From: Paenibacillus sophorae
GTDB taxonomy: Bacteria; Bacillota; Bacilli; Paenibacillales; Paenibacillaceae
Direction: 5' to 3'
Assembly (NCBI RefSeq): GCF_018966525.1
Contig: NZ_CP076607.1
Coordinates: forward strand, 2,852,001 to 2,916,000
DNA length: 64,000 nucleotides
Every line of letters starts with the position of its first letter. Position 1 is the stretch's first letter. Both the position numbers and the translations under genes were made by a program. The notes under the pieces are model-generated. The model was not told where the DNA came from, ran no database searches, and saw only the letters and a list, made by a program, of their open reading frames with translations. This document shows, piece after piece, positions 1 to 8,210 of this stretch.

Positions 1-1
1 C

Positions 2-2476
2 GGGCTGCTGTGGGCGAAGCTTCATCTGATATTGATTCGGGAACAACCGGAAGACGAGCCTCATTGTCTGGTTATCGAAATGACCGATATCACCAATCGC
101 AAGCAGGCCGAAGAGAAGCTGCGGGACAGCGAGCGGAACTATCGCCTGATCTCCGAGAATTCGCTGGACTTTATCTCGCGAAACGCGGTCGACGGATTTG
201 CCACTTATCTGTACGCCTCGTCGATCTGCCTGCCGATGTACGGCTATACTCCGGAAGAGATGACCGGCACCCGGGCGCTTGATTATATCCATCCCGATGA
301 TTTGGGCATGGTAAAGAATTACCTGAAAGACTGCATAAGGGGCAAGGAGAATCTTCCGATTCTGTTCCGCTTTCTGCGTAAGGACGGAACCTATATGTGG
401 ACTGAGACAACGATCCGCCACGTGTATTCCGAAGATAAGCAGGACTATGAGATTATCGCGGTCTCGCGGGATGCCGGGGGCCGCAAACAGTATGAAATGA
501 GGCTGGAGGAGAGCCAGACCCGGTACAAATCTCTGTTCGAGTATAATCCTTCCGCCATCAGCGTCATGGATTTGCTCGGCCGGACTCTGTCTGTGAATTC
601 AAGCATGGAATATATGACCGGCTATGCCCGCTCCGATCTTCTCATGTCCCATTTCACCGAGGTGATTGATTCGGATGAATTGGACTATGTGAGCGAACGT
701 TACCGGCGCGCTGCCGAAGGCATTGCCCAGACCTTTGAGAGCCGAATCGTTCACCGGGACGGTCATATCGTGGAGGCCAGCATGATTTTCGTGCCCATAC
801 TGGTGGATGGCGATGTTGTAGGTGTGTTCAGCATTACAAGCGACATTACGGAACATAAGCGCCATCTCAATCAAATCGAAAAGCTGAGCTACGAGCATGC
901 GCTGATCCTGAACTCGGTATCCGAGGGAATATTCGGCATCGATATAGAAGGCCGGACGATGTTCATTAACCCGGCGGCAGCCGATCTGCTCGGATACGGA
1001 CCGGGGGAGTGGACGGGCCGCAGCCATGAAGATCCGATTCAGCTGATGCGGCTGAGCGGCGAATATGCGGGCGAACAAATGAGCCTGCTTCGAATGTTCT
1101 CGGAGAGCGGAATGCACGACGAGCGGGAGGGCGTCTTCTGGCGGCAGGACGGTTCGAGCTTCCTGGTCAATTACCGCATGTCTCCGCTGTATGACAAGGG
1201 GGTAAGAAAGGGAACCGTCGTCGTATTCCGGGACATTACGGAAGAGAAGGAGATCAGGCGGGCCAAAGAATCCGCCGAGCAGGCGGACCGCGCCAAATCT
1301 GAGTTTCTGGCGATTATTAGCCATGAACTGCGCACGCCGATGAACGGCATAATCGGTATGACGGATCTGCTCAAGGATACGGAGCTTAACGAGGAGCAGC
1401 GCGGATATGCCGAGATCATCAGCCAGAGCGGCGAATCGCTGCTGCACATTCTGAACGAGGTGCTCGATTTCAGCAAAATCGAAGCGGGCATGATGACCCT
1501 CGAACTGAAAGAGGTGGACTTGCGAAGTGTGCTGCAGGGCGTAAGTGATCTGTTCTATCCAAAGGTGGCGGATAAAAGACTAAATCTCAGCTACGACATT
1601 GATCCGGATCTCCCGGATATGCTGATCACCGACGAGGCCAGACTGCGGCAGATTCTTGTGAATCTGGTGGGCAACGCCGTTAAGTTCACGAATAGCGGCA
1701 GCATTGACATTGAAGTGAAGCTGGGCGCGGTCCGGAATCCTTCCCGGATCATCGTGCTGTTCACGGTAAAAGATACCGGTATAGGCATTCCTGAGGACAG
1801 ACAGGGACAGTTGTTCCAGTCCTTTACGCAGCTTCATCCATCCATTAACCGAAAATACGGCGGAACGGGCCTTGGGCTTGCAATCAGTAAAAAACTGGCC
1901 GAGCTTCTCGGAGGCACGATCGGTGTGGACAGCCGGGAAGGCGAGGGTTCGTCTTTCTACTTTACGGTGGAAGCCGTACTTCCGGGCGGAGCGGCGCCCT
2001 CCGAAGCGGAGGCGGAGGCGGAAACGGCGGGTGAATCGCTTGGACCGGAATCATATGCCGAAGGCCGGTACGGTCCCTTATCCATCCTGATCGCTGAAGA
2101 TCATCCGGTCAACCGTTATTTGATGAAGACCTTTTTGCAGAAACGGGGATATTATCCGGATATCGCGGAGGACGGTGAACAGGCTGTACGGGCCGCGCAC
2201 TTAAAAGACTATGATCTAATATTCATGGATATCCAGATGCCGTTAATGGACGGCCTTGAAGCGACCGCTCTGATCAGGGAAAAGCACGGCCCCCGCCCAA
2301 TCATTATCGCGGTAACGGCTTTCGCCAGAAAAGAAGACAGGGAGATGTGCATCAAAGCGGGAATGCAGGATTTCATTTCCAAGCCGATCCAAGGGGATGA
2401 TCTGGACAGGGTGCTGAAGCAGTGGGGGCCGGGGAGCGCATTAACCGGCAAAACAATGGTGAGCGAGAGCGATTGA
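2..2476 (+). CDS. Multi-PAS hybrid sensor histidine kinase/response regulator (5' partial)
   Basis: Predicted cytoplasmic sensor kinase that autophosphorylates and passes phosphate to its own receiver. The reading frame is open to the left window edge, so the true start lies upstream. Counting from codon 32 as residue 1, there is the tail of a PAS/PAC unit (about 1-30), then three PAS domains (about 35-150, 160-275 and 285-410). HisKA follows with phospho-acceptor His near residue 431 in an SHELRTPMNG H-box, then HATPase_c with N, G1 (DTGIGIPED) and G2 (GGTGLGLA) boxes. The C-terminal receiver has the acidic IAEDH pocket and phospho-acceptor Asp near 733 (FMDIQMP). No membrane segment lies in the visible part and there is no Hpt domain, so a separate phosphotransfer protein is likely. 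The ligand cannot be read from sequence. It converges on the ycgQ-like gene with a 24 bp gap. Confidence 0.93.
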   Translation, partial: GLLWAKLHLILIREQPEDEPHCLVIEMTDITNRKQAEEKLRDSERNYRLISENSLDFISRNAVDGFATYLYASSICLPMYGYTPEEMTGTRALDYIHPDDLGMVKNYLKDCIRGKENLPILFRFLRKDGTYMWTETTIRHVYSEDKQDYEIIAVSRDAGGRKQYEMRLEESQTRYKSLFEYNPSAISVMDLLGRTLSVNSSMEYMTGYARSDLLMSHFTEVIDSDELDYVSERYRRAAEGIAQTFESRIVHRDGHIVEASMIFVPILVDGDVVGVFSITSDITEHKRHLNQIEKLSYEHALILNSVSEGIFGIDIEGRTMFINPAAADLLGYGPGEWTGRSHEDPIQLMRLSGEYAGEQMSLLRMFSESGMHDEREGVFWRQDGSSFLVNYRMSPLYDKGVRKGTVVVFRDITEEKEIRRAKESAEQADRAKSEFLAIISHELRTPMNGIIGMTDLLKDTELNEEQRGYAEIISQSGESLLHILNEVLDFSKIEAGMMTLELKEVDLRSVLQGVSDLFYPKVADKRLNLSYDIDPDLPDMLITDEARLRQILVNLVGNAVKFTNSGSIDIEVKLGAVRNPSRIIVLFTVKDTGIGIPEDRQGQLFQSFTQLHPSINRKYGGTGLGLAISKKLAELLGGTIGVDSREGEGSSFYFTVEAVLPGGAAPSEAEAEAETAGESLGPESYAEGRYGPLSILIAEDHPVNRYLMKTFLQKRGYYPDIAEDGEQAVRAAHLKDYDLIFMDIQMPLMDGLEATALIREKHGPRPIIIAVTAFARKEDREMCIKAGMQDFISKPIQGDDLDRVLKQWGPGSALTGKTMVSESD

Positions 2477-2500
2477 GACAGATGATCCGTCTGAATTCCG

Positions 2501-3367
2501 CTATTTCGCCGCAGTCTGCAGTTGGTTCCATTCCTCTACGGAATCAGGGCTGGTATATACGTATGGAGTGGAAGATTGCTCCACCGGCGTCACGGAATCC
2601 GCGTCTATTTGCAGCGTTTCCTTGCCCTTGTAAACAACAACTTGAAGCTTGCCCCGAACCTTGATCCAGGTATCCGCGGGCAGGCTTTTTTGCTGCTTCG
2701 CATCTACTAGAATACCGAGCGGTGTTGCATCCGCGGTGCAGCACTGCACAAGAAAACGGCTTACCACGAAGCGGCCACCCATGGAGCCGGTATTCTCGTG
2801 GTACAAAAAGCCGTTGACTACGACCTCTTTTCCCTTGAAATCATGCTTGAACATATCGAGCGTTCCCAAGGTTTCTGAAAATATTTGCGGATATACAGGA
2901 ATGACCGGCTGGGTGTACAGCTTCTTCGCCAAGGCCGCGAACTCCGCGGCGAATGGATCTTTGGTCTGGAACCGGGAGGATTCTTTGGCCGCAAGCGAAG
3001 TGTAGTTTAACGACATTCCCTTATGGGCTGCGGCGGCGCTCCCGAGCGCGCGGTTCGGCAGAGCGAATCCGAGCAGCAGAGGGAGCAGGAAGACGCCGTA
3101 CATCGCGGCGCTCCCGGCACGTGAACGCGGAAGCTGATGGCCGCAGCCGCATATAGCGCTTTTTCCGCCGAACAAGGCCTGGATAGCCAGGCTGAGCGCC
3201 ATTAATGAGAGCGGAACCGGGCAGAGCCTGACCCAGACCGCGAGCCTTGGCGTGACATAATAGTGGAGCGCATCATGCCGTGCCAGGTGTTCGATATAGA
3301 CGGCGAATGCCAGCAGAACGGCCGCCCGGAATATGTAATGGCGTTTGACGCTGCCGGAACTATACAT
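2501..3367 (-). CDS. ycgQ: TIGR03943/DUF1980 family membrane protein (YcgQ-like)
   Basis: A 288-residue protein of the YcgQ family, which is usually encoded beside a YcgR permease; its biochemical role is not established. The N-terminal third holds about three membrane segments (roughly residues 12-28, 38-62 and 88-106). The soluble C-terminal part carries the family signature, including VQCCTADATPLG, and ends in an OB-like region (IKVRGKLQVV). I place the start at 3367 (MYSSGSVKRH) because AGGAGGAG precedes it at good spacing; an in-frame start at 3427 lacks this and overlaps the upstream gene. It is the last gene of a three-gene minus-strand operon after the permease (50 bp gap). The link to COG0523 genes suggests a metal-related role, which is inference. 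Confidence 0.85.
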   Translation of the reverse strand: MYSSGSVKRHYIFRAAVLLAFAVYIEHLARHDALHYYVTPRLAVWVRLCPVPLSLMALSLAIQALFGGKSAICGCGHQLPRSRAGSAAMYGVFLLPLLLGFALPNRALGSAAAAHKGMSLNYTSLAAKESSRFQTKDPFAAEFAALAKKLYTQPVIPVYPQIFSETLGTLDMFKHDFKGKEVVVNGFLYHENTGSMGGRFVVSRFLVQCCTADATPLGILVDAKQQKSLPADTWIKVRGKLQVVVYKGKETLQIDADSVTPVEQSSTPYVYTSPDSVEEWNQLQTAAK

Positions 3368-3417
3368 AATACGTCTCCTCCTAAAAGTTTTGCGGAGCAT
3401 AGGGTAAGTTATGCGGA

Positions 3418-4407
3418 TCACAGCCATCCGGACAGCAGAATCGCGCCGGTAAACACAGTGGAAGCAATCAGAAAGAACAAATAGAGCGCAAACCTTGTCT
3501 TGAACAGCGACATCAGCATCATGGCATTTTTGAAGTCGAGCATCGGACCGAGTACCATAAATGCCAGCAGCGATCCGGATGGGAATGAATGTGCAAATGA
3601 CGAGGCTACGAAGGCGTCGGAGGTGGAACAGAGCGACAGGATGAAGGCGAAGCCCATCATGAAGAGATAAGAGCCAAGCGGTCTGCCGCCGATGGAAGCA
3701 AGGCTGCTCTGAACGACGAATGTCTGGATGAGGGAAGTAAGCAGACAGCCGAATATCAAATATTTTCCCATTTCAAAAAAATCATCCGCAGCATGCGTGA
3801 ACACGGCCGCGAGCTTGCCACCGTTCAATCCTTCATGATGCAGTTCTTCATCGCCGCGCTGCATCGATAGACGGAGCGGCGAGCGCTTGACGGTGGTGTA
3901 AACGATAAGCCCGATGATAAGTGAAACGGCGAAGGCAAGGCCCATCCGGGCGTAAGCCAGGCCGGGGTGACTGCGGAAGGCGGTCAGTGTGGCGCTGAAG
4001 ACGATCGGATTAAGGATGGGGCCCGACAAGATGAACGCAATCCCGACATGAAGCGGCATTCCTTTGCGGAGCAGCCGCCGGACGAGAGGAATCATCCCGC
4101 ATTCGCAGATGGGGAAGATAACGCCCAGAAGACAGGCGAACAGCAGCGCCGGAAGCACCCGCCGCGGAATCCAGCGGGTAATTGTCTCATCGGGGACGAA
4201 GACGCCGATCACCGAGGACAGCAGCGCACCGGCCAGAACGAAAGGAAGAGCCTCCAGCAAAACGCCGATAAAGCCCGTCTTGAACGTATAGAGATAAGCG
4301 CTGTCCAGCAGCTCGCGGTGCTGCGGAAACCAAAGAACGACGGGGATGATCAGAAAAGCCGCAGGCAGGAGCAGCGGCAGCATTTTGAATGGCGAAAAGG
4401 AGGTCAT
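3418..4407 (-). CDS. ycgR: UPF0718/DUF318 permease (YcgR-like)
   Basis: A 329-residue polytopic membrane protein of the DUF318 permease family, which also includes ArsP-type efflux proteins. About eight hydrophobic segments are visible in two halves separated by a charged cytoplasmic loop near residues 170-195. The first half carries the family motif FPICECGMIPLVRRLLRKG, whose cysteines could touch a thiophilic ligand. The second half repeats the pattern around LCSTSDAFVASSF. Start ATG at 4407 has AAGGGG upstream. It begins 18 bp after the COG0523 gene and is followed by ycgQ, so the three are probably co-transcribed. The substrate is unknown; placement in a zinc cluster argues for metal or metal-complex transport, but this is inferred from context only. 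Confidence 0.87.
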   Translation of the reverse strand: MTSFSPFKMLPLLLPAAFLIIPVVLWFPQHRELLDSAYLYTFKTGFIGVLLEALPFVLAGALLSSVIGVFVPDETITRWIPRRVLPALLFACLLGVIFPICECGMIPLVRRLLRKGMPLHVGIAFILSGPILNPIVFSATLTAFRSHPGLAYARMGLAFAVSLIIGLIVYTTVKRSPLRLSMQRGDEELHHEGLNGGKLAAVFTHAADDFFEMGKYLIFGCLLTSLIQTFVVQSSLASIGGRPLGSYLFMMGFAFILSLCSTSDAFVASSFAHSFPSGSLLAFMVLGPMLDFKNAMMLMSLFKTRFALYLFFLIASTVFTGAILLSGWL

Positions 4408-4424
4408 GCGGCTTCCCCTTTCTG

Positions 4425-5441
4425 TCAGCGGAACAGGGCGGACCAGCGCTCAGCCAACTGTTCCCCGTTGATATTCGTGCCGATGAATACGAGATAAGGT
4501 GAACCGGGATAACGGGAATCTTCCCATGTTGTCCGGGAACCGGCATGCTGAACCAACTGCACCGGCTTTCCGCCGGGGAGCTGCACATGCCCTTTAGCGC
4601 GCAGCAGCCTGTCCGCCCATTCCCGGAAAAACTCTTCAAGCACCGCCTTTGGCAGCGTCTTGCCTTGCGGAAAAGCCAGCGTTACCGCGCCAACCTGCGT
4701 GAACGAGGCGGCGTGCTCCCCGGGCGCGTTGTCCGGTACGGCTTCACTCCGTCCCGCTGCCGTTTTCCGGAGCGTGCTTCCTTGGAAGCTGAGCGGTGCC
4801 CGAATGGGCAGCGGCTTCGCCTCTTTCGGGACAATTCCGGCCAGCAGGGGCTGCACCTGAATCCGGCTGTAGGCCGTGAATTCAATCTTCGCATTGGCAT
4901 TCCGCTTGCGGATCGCTTTTTCAATCTTGGTTAGAATTTCCGGCGTTACGAGATCGCTTTTGTTCACAATAATGAGATTCGCTGAAGACAGTTGGCTCCG
5001 CAGCGTACGCACGAGCTGTTTATCCGAGGACAGCCGGCTGTTATAGTCGAGCATATTTTCAGCATCAACCAGTGTAACCACAGCATGCGCTGACAGGCGG
5101 GTTGCTAGGTACGGCTCATGAAGGGACCGGGCGATTTCATCGGGATCGGCTACGCCGGTAAGCTCTATGAATATCACGTCGGGACGCCGCTTGATCAGCA
5201 CCTCCAGACTGTCTCCGAGTTCTTCCCTGCGGCTGCAGCACACGCAGCCGTCCAGCAGCTTCTCAACCGCAGCACCGGTCTGCTCCTCCAAGATGTACCC
5301 GTCCACATCCTGCTTGCCAAGCTCGTTCATCAGGACTCCCGGCTGCAGCCCACGTTCATAGCTCTCTTTTAGCAGGGACAGCAGCAGGGTCGTTTTGCCG
5401 CTTCCCAGAAATCCGCTCAGAATAATTACCGGTATTCTCAT
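4425..5441 (-). CDS. COG0523 (CobW/YjiA/YeiR-type) metallochaperone GTPase
   Basis: P-loop GTPase of the G3E family, thought to deliver or handle transition metals, often zinc. The 338-residue protein has Walker A FLGSGKTTLL near residues 11-20, the metal-binding CxCC motif (C66-V-C-C69), switch residues ELTGVADP, and guanine-specificity NKSD near residue 160. A CobW_C domain occupies the C-terminal half. I chose ATG 5441 because GGAGGAGAG lies just upstream; the longer frame to 5585 would run into the divergent promoter. It leads a minus-strand operon with the ycgR and ycgQ homologues. It is clearly different from the second COG0523 protein at 5839, so the locus carries two paralogues. The Zur-like box lies about 166 bp upstream of its start; shared control is plausible but unproven. 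Confidence 0.9.
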   Translation of the reverse strand: MRIPVIILSGFLGSGKTTLLLSLLKESYERGLQPGVLMNELGKQDVDGYILEEQTGAAVEKLLDGCVCCSRREELGDSLEVLIKRRPDVIFIELTGVADPDEIARSLHEPYLATRLSAHAVVTLVDAENMLDYNSRLSSDKQLVRTLRSQLSSANLIIVNKSDLVTPEILTKIEKAIRKRNANAKIEFTAYSRIQVQPLLAGIVPKEAKPLPIRAPLSFQGSTLRKTAAGRSEAVPDNAPGEHAASFTQVGAVTLAFPQGKTLPKAVLEEFFREWADRLLRAKGHVQLPGGKPVQLVQHAGSRTTWEDSRYPGSPYLVFIGTNINGEQLAERWSALFR

Positions 5442-5578
5442 TCTCTCTCCTCCGATTCTCCGACTCTCCGTTAAGATTGCTATATTCTCAATTCTATCTA
5501 TACGTGTCCGGCACCATATAAAGACCGATTTTCTTGCGTCTGTCCGAATAGAGGGGGCGGCATTTTGCTGCGTTATAG

Positions 5579-5607
5579 TTGACATAGGAGAATTAAAATG
5601 TTTAAAT
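5579..5607 (+). promoter_or_regulatory. Candidate sigma-A promoter of rpmG-zagA
   Basis: A perfect -35 TTGACA (5579-5584) is followed after 17 bp by TTAAAT (5602-5607) as -10. The last -10 base coincides with the first base of the Zur-like operator, the geometry expected for repression by occlusion of RNA polymerase. Confidence 0.6.
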
Positions 5608-5621
5608 CGTAAATATTACGA
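5607..5621. promoter_or_regulatory. Zur-like operator
   Basis: TCGTAAATATTACGA is a 7-1-7 inverted repeat with a single mismatch between the arms. It matches the known Bacillus Zur box (TCGTAATnATTACGA) except at one position. It overlaps the -10/start-site region of the rpmG-zagA promoter and ends 18 bp before the GTG start. The genes behind it (zinc-free L33, ZagA-type GTPase) are classical Zur targets in Bacillus subtilis. Confidence 0.82.
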
Positions 5622-5639
5622 TTAAAGGAGTGGGATACA

Positions 5640-5789
5640 GTGAGAGTGATCGTTACTTTGGCCTGTACCGAAACAGGAGATCGCAATTACACGACGATCA
5701 AGAACAAGAAGACACATCCGGGGCGGATCGAAATGCGCAAATACTGCCCCCGTCTTAAAAGACATACACTGCACCGTGAAACCAGGTAA
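5640..5789 (+). CDS. rpmG: 50S ribosomal protein L33, zinc-independent (C-minus) paralogue
   Basis: A 49-residue L33 beginning at GTG 5640 (MRVIVTLACTETGDRNYTTI) and ending RLKRHTLHRETR. L33 proteins come as zinc-ribbon forms with two CxxC pairs and as forms lacking them. Here only one Cys survives at each position (LACTETG and KYCPRL), so no Zn4Cys site can form. Firmicutes express such paralogues under zinc starvation to spare the zinc held in ribosomes. RBS AAAGGAG (5624-5630) lies between the Zur-like operator and the start. The zagA homologue follows 49 bp downstream, apparently in the same transcript. Confidence 0.93.
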   Translation: MRVIVTLACTETGDRNYTTIKNKKTHPGRIEMRKYCPRLKRHTLHRETR

Positions 5790-5838
5790 CAGCCATGCCT
5801 AAGCGGACAAATAGATAATAAGGAGTGTAATCCGATCC

Positions 5839-7047
5839 ATGAAAAAAATACCCGTTACCGTGCTTAGCGGATATCTCGGTTCAGGCAAAACGACGCTGCT
5901 GAATCATATTTTGCACAACCGGGACGGCCTGAAAGTGGCCGTTATCGTCAACGACATGAGCGAAGTGAATGTGGATGCCAATCTGGTCAAGTCGGGAAAT
6001 ACGCTATCCCGGACTGAAGAGAAGCTGGTGGAAATGTCCAACGGCTGTATCTGCTGCACGCTGCGCGACGACCTGCTGCTAGAGGTGAAGAAGCTGGCTC
6101 AGGAGGACCGGTTCGACTATATTTTGATCGAATCCTCGGGGATCAGCGAGCCGGTTCCGGTCGCGCAGACGTTCACGTATGCGAGTCCCGATCTGGATGT
6201 CGATCTGACGGAGCTGGCCCGTCTGGACACCATGGTGACCGTTGTAGATGCGAACCGTTTCTGGCATGACTTTGGCTCGGGCGACAGTCTTCTTGACCGC
6301 AATCAGGAAATGGGCGAGGACGATACCCGGGATATCGTCGATCTGCTGATCGACCAGATTGAGACCTGTGACGTGCTGCTGCTGAACAAATGCGATCTGG
6401 TGGCGGAAGAGGAGCTGAACAAGCTGGAAGCGGTTCTCCGCAAGCTTCAGCCGTCGGCCAAGATCATTCGGACGGTCAAGGGCGTCGTCGATCCGAAGGA
6501 AATCCTGAATACCGGTCTGTTTGATTTTGAAAGAACGAGCATGTCCTCGGGATGGATCTCCGAGCTTAACAAAGACAGCCATGCGCCGGAGACGGAAGAA
6601 TACGGCATCGCTTCCTTCGTGTATCGCCGCAGAAGACCTTTGCATCCGCAGCGGCTGAGTTTCTTTTTCAACAATTGGCCGGTTGAAGTTGTGCGTGCCA
6701 AGGGCTTCGCGTGGATGGGGACGCGCGGCGACATTGCCGCTTCACTGAGCCAAGCGGGACCTTCTATCCAGTTCGGACCTGCCGGTTACTGGCTGGCATC
6801 GCTGCCAAAGCAGCAGCAGCTTGAGGTATTGGAAAACGAGCCGGAGATCAAAGAAAAATGGGACGAGCAATGGGGGGACCGGATGACGGAGATCGTGTTC
6901 ATCGGAATGGACATGAACCGCGCCGATATCGAAGCGAGGCTGGATCGCTGCTTGTTGACCGATGAGGAGATGAAGCAGGACTGGAGCACGTTCAACAATC
7001 CGCTTCCTTGGCCGTCCGAGGAGGAATTAATGCCTGCCGGAAATTAA
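5839..7047 (+). CDS. zagA: ZagA/YciC-type zinc metallochaperone GTPase (COG0523)
   Basis: A 402-residue GTPase closely resembling Bacillus subtilis YciC (ZagA), a Zur-regulated COG0523 protein that supports zinc-dependent folate synthesis during zinc limitation. Visible motifs are Walker A GYLGSGKTT (residues 11-19), the metal-binding CICC (C70, C72, C73), ESSGISEP switch residues, the VDANRFWHD signature, and NKCD for guanine recognition near residue 185. CobW_C runs from about residue 255 to the end (FVYRRRRPLHPQRL). AAGGAG precedes ATG 5839. It lies behind the zinc-free L33 gene and the Zur-like box, which fits a zinc-sparing transcript. A Rho-independent terminator follows at 7127. Confidence 0.93.
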   Translation: MKKIPVTVLSGYLGSGKTTLLNHILHNRDGLKVAVIVNDMSEVNVDANLVKSGNTLSRTEEKLVEMSNGCICCTLRDDLLLEVKKLAQEDRFDYILIESSGISEPVPVAQTFTYASPDLDVDLTELARLDTMVTVVDANRFWHDFGSGDSLLDRNQEMGEDDTRDIVDLLIDQIETCDVLLLNKCDLVAEEELNKLEAVLRKLQPSAKIIRTVKGVVDPKEILNTGLFDFERTSMSSGWISELNKDSHAPETEEYGIASFVYRRRRPLHPQRLSFFFNNWPVEVVRAKGFAWMGTRGDIAASLSQAGPSIQFGPAGYWLASLPKQQQLEVLENEPEIKEKWDEQWGDRMTEIVFIGMDMNRADIEARLDRCLLTDEEMKQDWSTFNNPLPWPSEEELMPAGN

Positions 7048-7126
7048 CTTAAACTGGCGCTGAAGGCAATCCCGGCGCAGCGTAAATCAAGCTGGCTGGC
7101 GCTAAATCGAAATATTGAAAGGCTCG

Positions 7127-7167
7127 AGGCCGACTCTCTTACCGCAAGGTGGGGACCGGCCTTTTTG
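7127..7167 (+). terminator. Rho-independent terminator after zagA
   Basis: Closing stem AGGCCG/CGGCCT, with a wobble-rich inner stem capped by an ACC-GCAA-GGT tetraloop, runs straight into TTTTT. The remaining stretch between 7047 and 7275 shows no gene. Confidence 0.65.
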
Positions 7168-7275
7168 GCATATTCGATGCGAGCTTGTTTTTTTGCGCTG
7201 AGGAAGGATTTGGAATCTATTGAAGCGAATAGTTGTGAAAAGCAAGAGAAATGAGAGAAACGAACGGGGGACAGT

Positions 7276-7914
7276 ATGCAAAGCCACGAACAATATTGGA
7301 ACCGAAGATTCGGGAAGGAAGGCATGATTTGGGGAACGGAGCCCAGTCCGACCGCCTATATGGCGAGAGATCTGTTCCTGTCCAAAGGTGTCCGGACGGT
7401 ATTCGTGCCCGGCGCCGGGTATGGCCGCAATACGAAAGCTTTCTCACAAAGGTTCGAGGTGGAAGGGGCGGAATTAAGCGAGGCCGCCGTGAAGATAGCG
7501 GAGAAGTGGGACCCGGACAGCCGGATCACATGCAGCTCCGCGCTGGATAACCCGGAGCAGGGCGAATGCTATGATGCGATATACTGTTATGATGTGCTGC
7601 ATTTGTTCCTGGAGCCGGACCGCCGTAAGCTGGTGACTGCCTGCCTGAACCGATTGCGGCCCGGGGGCCTCGTCTATTTTACTTGCTTCTCCGACGAAGA
7701 TCCCAATAACGGTTGCGGTGAGCGGCTTGAACCGGGAACCTACCGTTATAAAGAGGGGAAGTTCGCCCACTTTTTCAGCGAGGACGATCTCAAGGCGCAT
7801 TTCCCAGGAATGGAAATATTGGAAATCGGTACCTTGAAGGAGATGCTTGGCGGGCCGGGCGAGGGGCAGCATGAGTATATTTTGAGAACGATCGCCGCCG
7901 GGAAAAAAGGCTAA
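7276..7914 (+). CDS. Class I SAM-dependent methyltransferase (TPMT/TehB-like)
   Basis: A 212-residue small-molecule methyltransferase. The N-terminus (HEQYWNRRFGKEGMIWG) and the SAM-binding motif I (FVPGAGYGRNTKAF, about residues 43-56) resemble the thiopurine/tellurite methyltransferase group. Motif II/III follows as YDAIYCYDVLHLF and motif IV as LRPGGLVYFTCFS. The acceptor is unknown; tellurite or thiol detoxification are possibilities by family only. GGGGG lies upstream of ATG 7276. The gene stands alone between the zagA terminator and a minus-strand region. Confidence 0.85.
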   Translation: MQSHEQYWNRRFGKEGMIWGTEPSPTAYMARDLFLSKGVRTVFVPGAGYGRNTKAFSQRFEVEGAELSEAAVKIAEKWDPDSRITCSSALDNPEQGECYDAIYCYDVLHLFLEPDRRKLVTACLNRLRPGGLVYFTCFSDEDPNNGCGERLEPGTYRYKEGKFAHFFSEDDLKAHFPGMEILEIGTLKEMLGGPGEGQHEYILRTIAAGKKG

Positions 7915-7952
7915 GCCGGAATCTCCGAAGTCACCGCCGCTTGTAATAATCA

Positions 7953-8122
7953 TTAATCGCACCAGGAAGAATCGTCATCGCACCGGAAGAACCGCGCGGC
8001 GCCGAAGAAGATTCCCGCGATTCCGCCGAACAAGGCAAACTCCAATGAAACCGGGTTCTACCAGCCGAATAATACGCCAGACTGTTGCCCAGCACCGTTC
8101 CCGCCATGAACCCGAGAGACAT
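7953..8122 (-). pseudogene. Small two-helix membrane protein gene with a frameshift
   Basis: From ATG 8122 (preceded by AGGGAA) the frame reads MSLGFMAGTVLGNSLAYYSAG, a glycine-zipper membrane helix, then turns into implausible polar sequence. In the next frame the same stretch reads NPVSLEFALFGGIAGIFFG followed by AARFFRCDD, a second glycine-rich helix ending at a stop at 7953. The two halves together make a sensible protein of about 55 residues with two membrane helices. So either the gene is broken by a one-base indel near 8055 or the assembly has an error there. I do not recognise the family. Confidence 0.55.
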
Positions 8123-8210
8123 TGTGAGTTCCCTGCAATACCTGCAATATAGGTTACTCAATCTTCATTAACCTGGTATCGAAGAAGTGAAAACAGCGGG
8201 ATTGGCAGAA

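Noticed and set aside
599..1447. 282-codon open frame antisense to the histidine kinase
   Set aside because: Shadow of the kinase reading frame with no signal or recognisable motif.
5794..5817. Seven-codon frame (MPKRTNR) between rpmG and zagA
   Set aside because: Too short to support and no ribosome-binding site; possibly chance.
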